Source of the DNA: Erysipelotrichaceae bacterium UBA1783
GTDB lineage: Bacteria; Bacillota_I; Bacilli_A; Erysipelotrichales; Erysipelotrichaceae
Length of the DNA: 22,672 nucleotides
Direction of reading: 5' to 3'
Assembly: GCA_002315205.1 (NCBI GenBank)
Contig: DCGH01000026.1
Location: 1,451-24,122 of the forward strand
A program made the position numbers and the translations under genes. Within the stretch, counting starts at the first letter, position 1, and every line of letters starts with the position of its first letter. Below are positions 1 through 8,661 of this stretch, piece after piece. Below the pieces are notes generated by a model. That model was given only the letters and a program-made list of their open reading frames with translations, made no database searches and was not told the DNA's origin.

Positions 1-1674
1 AATGTCTGTTTAGCTAGAGCCTATGGCAAGAATTCAAAATGGCATCTACAATGGCAGCAAGATGGTGTCGCGGATTATTGGAGCTTTGTGAATAAAGCAG
101 AAAATGCACCGGATAATTTTATTGTCTATGTATGGGAAAACTATGAGCAATATGGTACTCAGGATATGTTCTTTGGCTTTTATGCCCCTGAGGATCTTTA
201 TGATAATAAGCAGCTTTCTATTCAGATTGCTCCCGCCTTCGACCCAATTTCCATCGTTTTAACCAAAGCAAATAGTGAAGGAACACCGATAGAAAAGGAT
301 GGATTTGAAATTAGCTATTATACTCAATCATTTGATTCTTTAGATCAGATAAATGATGCTACATCAGTTAGAAGCTGGTTATTTGAGACAGATGAAAAAG
401 GAATGCTAAGATACTCAACTGAATCCCTAATTTCAGGGGATGAATTATTCATTGATAAGGAAACGGGTAACACTGTTTTATTAGCGGGAAGCTATATCGT
501 AAAAGAGATGTATGCTCCTGCTGGTTATGTATTAGCAGAGCCTTTTATTATTCAGGTATCCAGTGATATCAGCCAAAGCCCAATCTATCTAAATAGCACT
601 GGAGGAAGATTGATAACGAATGAGGATACTGGCTATGACCTATTGGAATTAAAGGAAGGATATGCCTTAGTCAATAAAAGAGCGAAGCAGAAAACAGATC
701 AATCCTTAGCGAATGCTCAATATGGCATATATAAGGATTCGAACTGTCAGGTATTAGCAAAGGATACAAACGGAAATGAAGCAATATTGATTACAGATCG
801 TTATTGCAGTACTAACACGATTGCTATAGCACCAGATGATTATTATGTAAAAGAGATTAAGGCACCTGCAGGCTTTAGACTGGATAATAAAGTATATCCT
901 ATTACTGTTACAGAGCAGGAAACGGTAACGGTTGAAAGTGTAGAGGAAAGCTATCAGATTAATGTATCTTTTACTAAAAGTGACGCTATTAGTAAAGAAA
1001 AAATTGCTGGTGCAATCTATGGAATTTATTTAGAGGATGCCTCTCTGTATTGTCAGGTAACAATAGATCAGGATGGCTCTGCTTCAATCGCATTGCCATA
1101 TCGTAGTCAAGGTTACATATTAAAAGAAATCCAGGCTCCAATAGGGTATGACAGGGATGAAACAGCATATCAGATTACTGGAGAAAAGGATTCAGACATA
1201 GAACTAACCTTTGATTTATACGATGATCCGTTCATTTTTCATCTTCAGATTTTAAAACAGGCAGAGGATGGAACTGCTTTAGCGGAGGTAGGCTTTCAAA
1301 TTGTAAATGAAGAGAATGAAATTGCTCTGGATGCTTTTGGCAATGAATGTACTGGTTATACTGATGAAGATGGTCAGCTAGCATTTACATTAAGAGAAAA
1401 TGGCGTTTACTATCTGGTAGAAACCAAGGCGGCTAAGGGATATCGCTTAGATGAACAGAAAAGAAAAATTGTTGCAGATGAAGATTCGGTAGGAACGATT
1501 CATCAGAACCTGTTAGCGACATCGATAACGATAATAAATTACCATATTCCTGTGGCAGAGACTGGAGATAAGGAATGGATTGCTTTTGTGATATTATCCA
1601 TCACTTCCTTTGCTGGGCTAATTGGAGCAATTGTAATGAAAAAAAGAGTATTAGAAAAAACTATTGGGGTATAA
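1..1674 (+). CDS. SpaA/CnaB-repeat sortase-anchored surface protein, C-terminal part (5' end off window)
   Basis: The frame is open from base 1, so this is the C-terminal 557 residues of a longer protein; the GTG at 88 is only an internal valine. At least four SpaA/CnaB-like beta-sandwich units are visible. Each ends in the E-box pattern (Y-x-x-K/V-E-x-x-A-x-x-GY), with glutamates near visible residues 169, 285, 376 and 474. Candidate isopeptide lysines lie near 89, 226, 326 and 419. In the SpaA family such domains form Lys-Asn isopeptide bonds that stiffen pilins and adhesins. The C terminus is a classical cell-wall sorting signal: motif VAETG (518-522), a hydrophobic span of about 20 residues, then a KKR tail. 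The motif has V-A where LPxTG has L-P. Cysteines at 249 and 269 in the second unit could pair. No sortase gene is visible here. A surface adhesin or pilin subunit is likely; the ligand is unknown. Confidence 0.85.
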   Translation, partial: NVCLARAYGKNSKWHLQWQQDGVADYWSFVNKAENAPDNFIVYVWENYEQYGTQDMFFGFYAPEDLYDNKQLSIQIAPAFDPISIVLTKANSEGTPIEKDGFEISYYTQSFDSLDQINDATSVRSWLFETDEKGMLRYSTESLISGDELFIDKETGNTVLLAGSYIVKEMYAPAGYVLAEPFIIQVSSDISQSPIYLNSTGGRLITNEDTGYDLLELKEGYALVNKRAKQKTDQSLANAQYGIYKDSNCQVLAKDTNGNEAILITDRYCSTNTIAIAPDDYYVKEIKAPAGFRLDNKVYPITVTEQETVTVESVEESYQINVSFTKSDAISKEKIAGAIYGIYLEDASLYCQVTIDQDGSASIALPYRSQGYILKEIQAPIGYDRDETAYQITGEKDSDIELTFDLYDDPFIFHLQILKQAEDGTALAEVGFQIVNEENEIALDAFGNECTGYTDEDGQLAFTLRENGVYYLVETKAAKGYRLDEQKRKIVADEDSVGTIHQNLLATSITIINYHIPVAETGDKEWIAFVILSITSFAGLIGAIVMKKRVLEKTIGV

Positions 1675-1700
1675 GCCAGGGCTTATATCCCTTTTTCTTT
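1666..1700 (+). terminator. Intrinsic terminator of the surface protein gene
   Basis: An inverted repeat GGGTATAAGC / GCTTATATCCC (one bulged base) with a four-base loop is followed by a T-rich run. The hairpin begins before and includes the stop codon TAA at 1672-1674. Confidence 0.75.
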
Positions 1701-1727
1701 TTGTTTGAGTACTATTGCTTTTATCTG

Positions 1728-1747
1728 TGCTAAAATATATAAAGGAG
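1728..1747 (+). promoter_or_regulatory. Candidate extended -10 promoter and RBS of priA
   Basis: TGCTAAAAT at 1728-1736 matches an extended -10 (TGn plus TAAAAT). No convincing -35 box is seen at the right spacing. The predicted start point (about 1743) falls on the ribosome-binding site AAAGGAG (1741-1747). That site is 8 nt before ATG 1756 and fixes the priA start. Confidence 0.5.
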
Positions 1748-1755
1748 TAAAGCGT

Positions 1756-3906
1756 ATGAAGATTGTTAACGTCTATATTGAACATCCAGTTATGCAGTTA
1801 AACACTACCTTTTCATACTACTATAGTGGAGATTTATCCATTGATAGAGGGTATCGAGTAAAGGTAGATTTTAATCGTCAGTCTATTGTTGGATTTGTGG
1901 ATAGTGTTATAGAGGTTGATGATTTGCCAGCATATGAAGAAAAGCTAGGCTATCAGCTTAAAGAAATTAAAGAGATTATTGATGAAGAAGCTTTACTAAA
2001 TGAGGAGCTATATCAGCTTGGATTATGGATGAGCAGAATGACAGTTTGTCCAATCATCAGTTGCTTTACCGCAATGCTACCACCATCTTTAAAGCCAACA
2101 AGCTCTAAAAAGAGTGTTGCTATGGAAAAATGGGCAAAGGTAGAATCGGAAGAATTAGTTCAGCAATATAGCTTACCTGATAAGGAAATGTTACTTTCCG
2201 AAATTAAGAAATACCTAAGTGAATATAAGCTAAAGAAATATAGAGATCAAAAGCAGATTACTGTTTATGAAAAGCAGAAAAGTGCTAAGGTAGAGGATTT
2301 ATCTATTAAGGAAGCACCATATCCATTAAGCCAGCAGCAGCTAGAGGCCATTGATACGATTCAAAAAACAGAAAAAAGTGTCTGTCTTCTTCATGGATTG
2401 ACTGGCAGCGGTAAAACAGAGGTTTATATGCAGCTAGCAAAGAACACCATTCTTTCTGGCAGGCAGGTACTGATTCTAGTGCCAGAAATCTCATTAACAC
2501 CAATGATGGTGAAACGCTTTAAGGACCGTTTCAATAACAATATTGCGGTATATCATTCAGGCTTAAATGCTCAGCAGAAGTATGAACAATATACATTAGT
2601 AAAGCAAAATAAGGTGAAGATTGTTGTAGGCACCAGAAGCGCAGTATTTATGCCATTTAAGGATTTAGGACTAATCGTTTTAGATGAAGAGCATGATCAT
2701 TCCTACAAGCAGGATTCGATGCCAAAATATAACACGAGAGATATTGCGATTAAACGAAGTGAAATACACCATTGTAAGGTGATTTTAGGTAGTGCAACCC
2801 CTACCCTTGAAAGCTATGCGAGAGCTTTCAAGGATGTTTATCAGCTAGTGACATTAACAAAGCGTATTGCCAAAGGTTTGCCAAAGGCAACCGTGGTTGA
2901 TATGAATAGGGAAAGCAGAAGAGGGAACTTTATTATTTCATCCCCATTATCAGAGGCCATAAAGGAGAGAATTGATAATCACAAGCAGGTGATCCTATTA
3001 TTAAATCGCAGAGGCTATACGCCAATGATGAAATGCTCAAACTGTGGTGAGGTAATAAAATGTCCTCATTGTGATGTCGCTTTAAGCTATCATAAGGACG
3101 TGGAAAAGCTAGTATGTCATAGCTGTGGCTTTGAGCAGAAGGTGAATGATACCTGTCCTAGCTGTGGTGGTAGGGTATTTAGAAGCTATGGTGTAGGAAC
3201 TCAAAGATTAACGGAAGAGGTAGAAAGAATCTGCCCGAAAGCTAGAGTCATCAGAATGGATGCAGATGTGACAAAGGCTAAGGATGCTCATCAGAAAATA
3301 CTAACAGCCTTTGAGCAGCATGAATATGATGTTCTGGTTGGAACACAGATGATTTCCAAGGGACTGGATTTCCCAGATGTTACCTTAGTAGGTATCTTTA
3401 ATGCAGATGGTCCATTAGCCAGAAGTGATTATCGCTCGGTAGAAACAACCTTTGATTTAATTGTCCAGGCTTCTGGCAGAAGTGGCCGCAGCAAGGATGA
3501 GGGAGAGGTTTTTATCCAGGCGTATGATACAGATCACTATGGAATTCAATTAGCCGCAAGACAGGATTATATTGGCTTCTTTAATCGAGAAATGGATTAT
3601 CGCCATGTGGCTAAATATCCACCATATACTTATCTTATTGCCGTAGCATTCCATTCCAAGGATGAAGAATTTGCTAAGGAACAGGCATTTACGGCAGCGA
3701 ACTATTTCAGAAGTGATGATACAATTAAAGTTTTAGGCCCATCTCAGCTCATCAGAAGAGCGGATGAGTATCGTTTCCGTATCATTTTAAAGGGAAAAAA
3801 TAAGGAAGAAATGATTGATAAGCTTTGGAGCTGGTATCAGTCATTAGAAATAAACAGAAACAAGCTATCATTATTGATAGATGTGGATCCATATATTTTA
3901 GATTAG
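1756..3906 (+). CDS. priA: Primosomal protein N' (replication restart helicase PriA)
   Basis: PriA is a superfamily 2 DNA helicase that recognises stalled forks and reloads the replisome. The N-terminal DNA-binding region is followed by Walker A G-S-G-K-T with Lys220, the DEEH box at 310-313, and a helicase C domain. Eight cysteines arranged as four C-x-x-C pairs between residues 427 and 470 form the two zinc sites typical of PriA. The C-terminal part carries the family's conserved region ending at Asp716. The start is ATG 1756 because AAAGGAG precedes it. An in-frame upstream ATG at 1705 would add 17 residues but has no RBS and lies in the terminator/promoter region. At 716 residues it is shorter than many homologues (about 800). 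The rsmB gene begins 8 nt downstream. The def and fmt genes that often separate priA from rsmB in Firmicutes are absent. Confidence 0.97.
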   Translation: MKIVNVYIEHPVMQLNTTFSYYYSGDLSIDRGYRVKVDFNRQSIVGFVDSVIEVDDLPAYEEKLGYQLKEIKEIIDEEALLNEELYQLGLWMSRMTVCPIISCFTAMLPPSLKPTSSKKSVAMEKWAKVESEELVQQYSLPDKEMLLSEIKKYLSEYKLKKYRDQKQITVYEKQKSAKVEDLSIKEAPYPLSQQQLEAIDTIQKTEKSVCLLHGLTGSGKTEVYMQLAKNTILSGRQVLILVPEISLTPMMVKRFKDRFNNNIAVYHSGLNAQQKYEQYTLVKQNKVKIVVGTRSAVFMPFKDLGLIVLDEEHDHSYKQDSMPKYNTRDIAIKRSEIHHCKVILGSATPTLESYARAFKDVYQLVTLTKRIAKGLPKATVVDMNRESRRGNFIISSPLSEAIKERIDNHKQVILLLNRRGYTPMMKCSNCGEVIKCPHCDVALSYHKDVEKLVCHSCGFEQKVNDTCPSCGGRVFRSYGVGTQRLTEEVERICPKARVIRMDADVTKAKDAHQKILTAFEQHEYDVLVGTQMISKGLDFPDVTLVGIFNADGPLARSDYRSVETTFDLIVQASGRSGRSKDEGEVFIQAYDTDHYGIQLAARQDYIGFFNREMDYRHVAKYPPYTYLIAVAFHSKDEEFAKEQAFTAANYFRSDDTIKVLGPSQLIRRADEYRFRIILKGKNKEEMIDKLWSWYQSLEINRNKLSLLIDVDPYILD

Positions 3907-3914
3907 GAGATTTT

Positions 3915-5123
3915 ATGAAGGAAAGAGAAGTAGCATATCAATGCTTAGTGAAGGTCATAAATGAAAAGCAGTTCTCCAATATTGTTTTAAAAAACAATAA
4001 GGAGGTTACACCATTAGTAACACAGCTTGTTTATGGCACATTAAGAAATTATCGCTTAGTCAGGGAAGCCTGGAGCAAATACGCTAGTAAAATGCCTTCC
4101 AGCAAGGTAGCAATTCTTTTAGATATGGCTACCTATGAGCTTTTACTAATGAATAAGCCTGAGTATGCTACGGTCAATGAAATCGTTGAAATTTCAAAGG
4201 GAATTAAGGGTGGAAACAGTACCAACTTTGTGAATGCTGTTTTAAGAAAGCTAAATAAAAATGATGTTGATCAGTCTTCTTTAGCTGTTGCAACATCTCA
4301 TCCTGATTGGCTAGTAAATATGTGGAATGCTCACTATGGAAAACAACAGACAGAAATCATCTGCAAAATGGATTGCTTAGATGCAAAGGTATCCCTAAGG
4401 GTGAATAATCTTTTAACCACAAAACAAGAGCTATTAAAGGATAAGAAATTTTCTAGTGGTTCAGCTGAAGGATGCGTTTATTATGATGGAAACATTATTG
4501 ATACGGATTATTTTAAAAAGGGTTTGGTGATTATTCAGTCAGAATCCTCTCAATTAGCAGTTGATACGATAGGTTTACAGGATGGCTGGCAGGTATTAGA
4601 TTTATGTGCAGCCCCTGGGTCAAAGACTGTCCAGATTGCTTCATTAATGCATAATACAGGTAAGGTAGTGTCTAATGATGTATATGATTTCAGATGTGAA
4701 CTGATTAAAAAGAATGTAAAGAAATACAATCTAAGTAATGTTGAGGTAGTAAATTATGATGGCAGAGAAATCAATCAGCATTATTCTGCTGAATCCTTTG
4801 ATGCGGTTTTGTTAGATGCACCTTGCTCAGGGCTAGGAACATTAAGACACAAGCCTGAAATCAAGATTACAACAACCCCAAATGATTTAGACAATATTGT
4901 TGCTTTACAGAAGCAGCTATTAAATACTGTGGATCAGATGGTAAAAAAGGGTGGTATACTGGTTTATTCCACATGTACATTAAATAAAAAAGAAAATGAA
5001 AAGCAGGTTGATGCTTTCTTAAAGAATCATCCTGAATTCTCGTTAATTAGCAGCAAAACAATTTTCCCATCTGATTATGATTCCGATGGTTTCTATGTTG
5101 CAAAAATGGTAAAGAATGATTAA
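3915..5123 (+). CDS. rsmB: 16S rRNA (cytosine-C5) methyltransferase RsmB
   Basis: This enzyme methylates C967 (E. coli numbering) of 16S rRNA using S-adenosylmethionine. The N-terminal part (about 1-130) resembles the NusB-like RNA-binding domain found in RsmB. The Rossmann methyltransferase domain follows, with the SAM loop L-D-L-C-A-A-P-G-S-K from residue 228. The Pro-Cys motif has Cys304 in D-A-P-C-S-G, and the Thr-Cys motif has the catalytic-type Cys354 in S-T-C-T. ATG 3915 was chosen because TAGGAG lies just upstream. An in-frame ATG at 3825 would overlap the end of priA and add 30 residues unlike the family. The 402-residue length is slightly short of the usual 430-450. It lies 8 nt after priA and is probably co-transcribed with it. 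Confidence 0.95.
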   Translation: MKEREVAYQCLVKVINEKQFSNIVLKNNKEVTPLVTQLVYGTLRNYRLVREAWSKYASKMPSSKVAILLDMATYELLLMNKPEYATVNEIVEISKGIKGGNSTNFVNAVLRKLNKNDVDQSSLAVATSHPDWLVNMWNAHYGKQQTEIICKMDCLDAKVSLRVNNLLTTKQELLKDKKFSSGSAEGCVYYDGNIIDTDYFKKGLVIIQSESSQLAVDTIGLQDGWQVLDLCAAPGSKTVQIASLMHNTGKVVSNDVYDFRCELIKKNVKKYNLSNVEVVNYDGREINQHYSAESFDAVLLDAPCSGLGTLRHKPEIKITTTPNDLDNIVALQKQLLNTVDQMVKKGGILVYSTCTLNKKENEKQVDAFLKNHPEFSLISSKTIFPSDYDSDGFYVAKMVKND

Positions 5124-5172
5124 TTAAGATGGAATAAAAATTGGGTAAAAGGTTAAAAAGAGTTAGGTAAGT

Positions 5173-5194
5173 ATGGTAAAATATACCATGAGGT
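5173..5194 (+). promoter_or_regulatory. Candidate rlmN promoter with dyad over the -10
   Basis: TGGTAAAAT (5174-5182) reads as an extended -10. It lies inside the perfect inverted repeat ATGGTA-N5-TACCAT (5173-5189). GAGGT (5190-5194) serves as ribosome-binding site, 5 nt before ATG 5200. No good -35 is visible. The gap between rsmB and rlmN (5124-5199) otherwise holds nothing I recognise. Confidence 0.45.
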
Positions 5195-5199
5195 AATAT

Positions 5200-6249
5200 A
5201 TGAAGTCGATTTATGATTTTAATTATGAACAGTTGATTGAAATGTGCTTAGAGAATGGTTTCAAGAAGTTTAATGCAAACCAGATTTTTAGCTGGCTTTA
5301 TCGTAAAAGAGTAAACAGCTATGATGAAATGACAGATCTAAGCAAAAAATTTAGAGAATTTTTAACTGAGAATTACAGTATCGGATCTTTAGCTATTTTA
5401 AAAAAGCAGGTATCTAAGGATTCTACTAGAAAATATTTATTTGAATTATCTGATGGCTCAGCAATTGAATCAGTTTTAATGCATTATGATTATGGAAATT
5501 GTATCTGTGTAACCTCACAGGTTGGCTGTAATATGGGCTGTTCCTTCTGCGCCAGTGGGTTATTAAAGAAGCAGAGAGATTTAACCAGTGGTGAAATGGT
5601 TCAGCAGGTTTTAACTGTACAAAAGGATGTGGATGAGCTAAATGAGAGAATTTCACATATCGTTGTTATGGGTACTGGTGAGCCTTTTGATAATTATGAC
5701 AATGTTTTGACCTTTATGAAAACGGTCAATCATGATTTAGGCTTAGGTATTGGTGCCAGACATATCACAGTATCGACCTGTGGCTTAGTTCCTGGTATCA
5801 TTCGATTTGCGGATGAAAAGACACAGTTTAATCTTGCTATTTCTCTTCATGCCCCAAATGATGAAATCAGAAGTAGAATTATGCCAGTCAATAAGGCATA
5901 TCCAATTGAAAAGCTAATGGATGCCTTGAGATACTATGCCAGCAAGAATAATCGCAGATTATCTTATGAATATATTTTGTTAAAGGGTGTTAATGATACG
6001 GATGAATGTGTTGAGCAGCTGGCTGCACTAACAAAGGATTTTGATGTATATGTCAATCTGATTCCTTATAACAATGTGGATGAAAATGGTTATGTTTCAA
6101 CCGATTATAAAACAGCAATGGCTTTATACAATAAGCTAAGTGGAAAAAATGTAAGATGTACCTTAAGACAGAAGCATGGTGATGATATTGATGCAGCATG
6201 TGGACAGCTAAGGAGTAAATATGAAAGGAGCAAGCAGACTAATGGTTAG
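5200..6249 (+). CDS. rlmN: Dual-specificity 23S rRNA/tRNA (adenine-C2) methyltransferase RlmN
   Basis: This radical-SAM enzyme methylates C2 of A2503 in 23S rRNA and A37 in some tRNAs. The cluster motif C-x3-C-x2-C is at Cys110, Cys114 and Cys117. The two mechanistic cysteines match Cys103 (in I-C-V-T-S-Q) and Cys334 (in D-A-A-C-G-Q-L), the residues that carry and resolve the methyl intermediate in RlmN. The presence of Cys334 and the overall length (349) fit RlmN; Cfr, which methylates A2503 at C8 and gives antibiotic resistance, is the alternative but is less likely in this conserved operon. The start ATG 5200 has GAGGT upstream. The 3' end overlaps the next gene, the PP2C phosphatase, by 8 or 29 nt depending on that gene's start. 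Confidence 0.95.
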   Translation: MKSIYDFNYEQLIEMCLENGFKKFNANQIFSWLYRKRVNSYDEMTDLSKKFREFLTENYSIGSLAILKKQVSKDSTRKYLFELSDGSAIESVLMHYDYGNCICVTSQVGCNMGCSFCASGLLKKQRDLTSGEMVQQVLTVQKDVDELNERISHIVVMGTGEPFDNYDNVLTFMKTVNHDLGLGIGARHITVSTCGLVPGIIRFADEKTQFNLAISLHAPNDEIRSRIMPVNKAYPIEKLMDALRYYASKNNRRLSYEYILLKGVNDTDECVEQLAALTKDFDVYVNLIPYNNVDENGYVSTDYKTAMALYNKLSGKNVRCTLRQKHGDDIDAACGQLRSKYERSKQTNG

Positions 6250-6958
6250 CTATGGATTAACACATAAGGGTTTGGTTAGAAAAGCAAATCAGGATAGCTT
6301 TATTATCGAAAATAGCACTGATAAAACATTAGCTGTTGTTTGCGATGGTATTGGTGGAAATAAGGCTGGTGAGGTAGCAAGTGCTGTTTCCAGCAAAGAT
6401 ATGCAGATGATTTTCAAAGCTCAAAATAAAAAGGCCACTTCTAAGAAATGGCTGGTCGATGCTATTGAAGAGGTGAATTCTGCTGTATTCCGTTTAGGAA
6501 ATACAAAAGAAGAGTATAAGGGCATGGGTACTACATTAGTTACAGCATTAGTGACTGATAAATCTACCTATGTAGCAAATGTTGGTGATTCAAGATGCTA
6601 TATCTTAACAGATAAAAATGAAATGATTCAGGTTACAGAGGATCATACACTGATTAATTATTTAGTTAAGACAAAAGGGATCAATGAAGAGATTGCTTCA
6701 AAGATGGTTGGTAAAAACGTTATTGCTCGAGCAATTGGTATTGGCAATATTGTTGAAATCGATACCTTTGAGGTATTAAATGATTATAAATGCCTATTGT
6801 TATGCTCAGATGGTCTACATGGCTATGTTAAGAGTGAGGATATCAAAGAGGTATTAGTTTCTGATTCTACAGTAGAAGATAAATGTATGAATCTTGTCAA
6901 GCTGGCAAATGATGCTGGCGGTTTTGATAATGTTACAGTAGTAATCTGTCAGAGGTAG
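6221..6958 (+). CDS. prpC: PP2C-family Ser/Thr protein phosphatase (PrpC/Stp)
   Basis: This cytoplasmic Mn/Mg-dependent phosphatase reverses phosphorylation by the adjacent PASTA kinase. PP2C metal-binding motifs are intact: N-Q-D with Asp25, C-D-G-I-G-G with Asp42-Gly43, the G-M-G-T-T core, N-V-G-D-S-R, S-D-G with Asp197, and G-G-F-D-N with Asp236. The start is uncertain. ATG 6221 has AAGGAG five bases upstream and is used here; ATG 6242 (seven codons in) would reduce the overlap with rlmN to 8 nt but has its AAAGGAG 11 nt away. At 245 residues it is normal for the family. The kinase gene begins 4 nt after the stop codon, so the pair is almost certainly co-translated. Confidence 0.95.
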   Translation: MKGASRLMVSYGLTHKGLVRKANQDSFIIENSTDKTLAVVCDGIGGNKAGEVASAVSSKDMQMIFKAQNKKATSKKWLVDAIEEVNSAVFRLGNTKEEYKGMGTTLVTALVTDKSTYVANVGDSRCYILTDKNEMIQVTEDHTLINYLVKTKGINEEIASKMVGKNVIARAIGIGNIVEIDTFEVLNDYKCLLLCSDGLHGYVKSEDIKEVLVSDSTVEDKCMNLVKLANDAGGFDNVTVVICQR

Positions 6959-6962
6959 TACT

Positions 6963-8657
6963 ATGGCACAGAAGATTGGTAACAGATATACAATTGTAAA
7001 GCATATTGGTGAAGGTGGCATGGCTGATGTTTATTTAGCTGTAGACACTATTTTAAAGCGCGAAGTAGCAATCAAGGTGTTAAGAGGAGAGCTGAATAAC
7101 GATCCAATTAATTTAGCTCGTTTCCAGAAGGAAGCAATGGCTATTTCCAATACCTCTCATCCAAATATCGTTGAAATTTTTGATGTTGGTGAGGATGAGG
7201 GTAAAAACTATATTGTCATGGAATATGTTAGAGGTAAAACATTAAAACAGCTAATTAAGCAGAGAGGTGTCTTACCAGCTGATGAATGCGTCAATATTAT
7301 GAAGCAGCTTGTTTCTGCAACAGCACATGCTCATAAGGTTGGCATTATTCACCGTGATATCAAGTCACAGAATGTATTAGTTAAGGATGATGGCACAGTA
7401 AAGCTATCAGACTTTGGTATTGCTTATACTGGAGATGCTGCTGGATTAACCCAGACAAAAACGGTTATGGGCTCTGTCCATTATCTGGCTCCTGAATTAG
7501 CTAAGGGTGAAATCTGTACACCACAGTCAGATATTTATTCTTTAGGTATTGTATTCTATGAGCTATTAACAGGTGATATTCCATATCATGGAGATACTGC
7601 GGTAGAAATTGCTTTAAAGCATTTACATAATGATGTTCCTTTTGTTAGGGACTTCAATCCGGAAATTCCACAGTCTGTTGAAAATATCGTCATTAAATCA
7701 ACAGCAAGAAATAAGGATTTGCGTTACGGTAGTGCTTTAGAAATGTTTAATGATTTAGTTACCTGCTTAGATTTATCAAGAAATAATGAGCAGAGATTAA
7801 ATCTGGAAAAGATTGCTACAGCGACTGAAAAGACAACAAAGAAGCCTGAAACAAAGGCAACTGAAACAAAAGCTACAACAAAGAAACCACAAAAGGTAGT
7901 AAGAAAAAAGAAAAAGTTTGATCCACTATCAGCCCTAATTGTTGTTGGTGCGATTGCTCTTGGCGTCATTATTATGCTAATGATGACTAGTCTTTCAGGA
8001 AATAATAAGCCTTCGGCTGGTGATATGATAACCATTCCTGATGTCAGAAACTATCAATTGGATGAAGCTAGAAGCTTGTTAGAAAGCATTGGACTACATG
8101 TTGAAACAGTAGGCTATACTGTAACTGACGATAAGGATAAGGGCGTTGTTATTTCTGTATCTCCAAATCAGAATACTTCAGTAGCTAAGGGTTCCTATGT
8201 TTCTTTAACGGTATCTTTAGGAAAACGCTTTGTCATTGAAGATTATGTTGGAAAGAACATTGATGACATTAAACCAATGCTAGAGGCAGCTGGAATTGAT
8301 GTTTTAGTCAATCAGGTTGAGGATGGTCAAAAGGCAGCGGGAACAATCATTTTCCAGGATGTTGATGCTGGAACCATTGTAGAGCCTACAGGAAATAAAA
8401 TTATTACCTTCAATGTTGCTACATATGTAACCTTCTGGATTCCAGAGAGTATTAAGGGTATGAATATTGAAGCAGCTAAGGAAGAATTAATAAAGATGGG
8501 TGCACAGGTAAAGCTGGAACAAAAGAATATTGAAGAGAATATTGATGAAAACGGCAATTATATCTGCCAACCAGGTACTGTTGCTGATTGCTCACCAAGC
8601 TGGAACACCTATTATGTTCAGACCCCTGATGTAACTATTACATTATATTATTATTAA
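6963..8657 (+). CDS. prkC: PASTA-domain Ser/Thr protein kinase (PrkC/StkP type)
   Basis: This membrane-anchored eukaryote-type kinase senses cell-wall fragments and controls growth and division. The cytoplasmic kinase domain has the glycine loop G-E-G-G-M-A-D-V (16-23), Lys38, H-R-D with Asp132 and D-F-G at 150-152. The residue after H-R-D-I-K is Ser instead of the common Pro. A Thr/Lys-rich linker (about 283-318) precedes one membrane helix (about 325-344). Outside are three PASTA units, near 355-420, 421-486 and 487-564. The first is the clearest and the third the most divergent. The only two extracellular cysteines, Cys535 and Cys543, lie in the last unit and could form a disulfide. The protein ends in three tyrosines. 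It follows prpC by 4 nt and precedes rsgA by 4 nt. Confidence 0.97.
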   Translation: MAQKIGNRYTIVKHIGEGGMADVYLAVDTILKREVAIKVLRGELNNDPINLARFQKEAMAISNTSHPNIVEIFDVGEDEGKNYIVMEYVRGKTLKQLIKQRGVLPADECVNIMKQLVSATAHAHKVGIIHRDIKSQNVLVKDDGTVKLSDFGIAYTGDAAGLTQTKTVMGSVHYLAPELAKGEICTPQSDIYSLGIVFYELLTGDIPYHGDTAVEIALKHLHNDVPFVRDFNPEIPQSVENIVIKSTARNKDLRYGSALEMFNDLVTCLDLSRNNEQRLNLEKIATATEKTTKKPETKATETKATTKKPQKVVRKKKKFDPLSALIVVGAIALGVIIMLMMTSLSGNNKPSAGDMITIPDVRNYQLDEARSLLESIGLHVETVGYTVTDDKDKGVVISVSPNQNTSVAKGSYVSLTVSLGKRFVIEDYVGKNIDDIKPMLEAAGIDVLVNQVEDGQKAAGTIIFQDVDAGTIVEPTGNKIITFNVATYVTFWIPESIKGMNIEAAKEELIKMGAQVKLEQKNIEENIDENGNYICQPGTVADCSPSWNTYYVQTPDVTITLYYY

Positions 8658-8661
8658 AATT

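Noticed and set aside
88..90. GTG as the start of the surface protein
   Set aside because: The frame is open back to base 1 and encodes similar secreted-type sequence, so the codon is internal.
1705..1755. Upstream start for priA adding 17 residues
   Set aside because: No ribosome-binding site; the region is the terminator tail and promoter, while AAAGGAG directly serves ATG 1756.
3825..3914. Upstream start for rsmB adding 30 residues
   Set aside because: It would overlap the priA coding end by 82 nt and the added residues do not look like the family; TAGGAG serves ATG 3915.
5124..5199. Possible riboswitch or leader RNA before rlmN
   Set aside because: Only 76 bases, AT-rich, with a single short dyad and no recognisable aptamer core.
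7801..7916. Thr/Lys-rich codon repeats in prkC as a possible tandem repeat or slippage site
   Set aside because: The repeats are imperfect and the frame is intact; this is the ordinary juxtamembrane linker of PASTA kinases.
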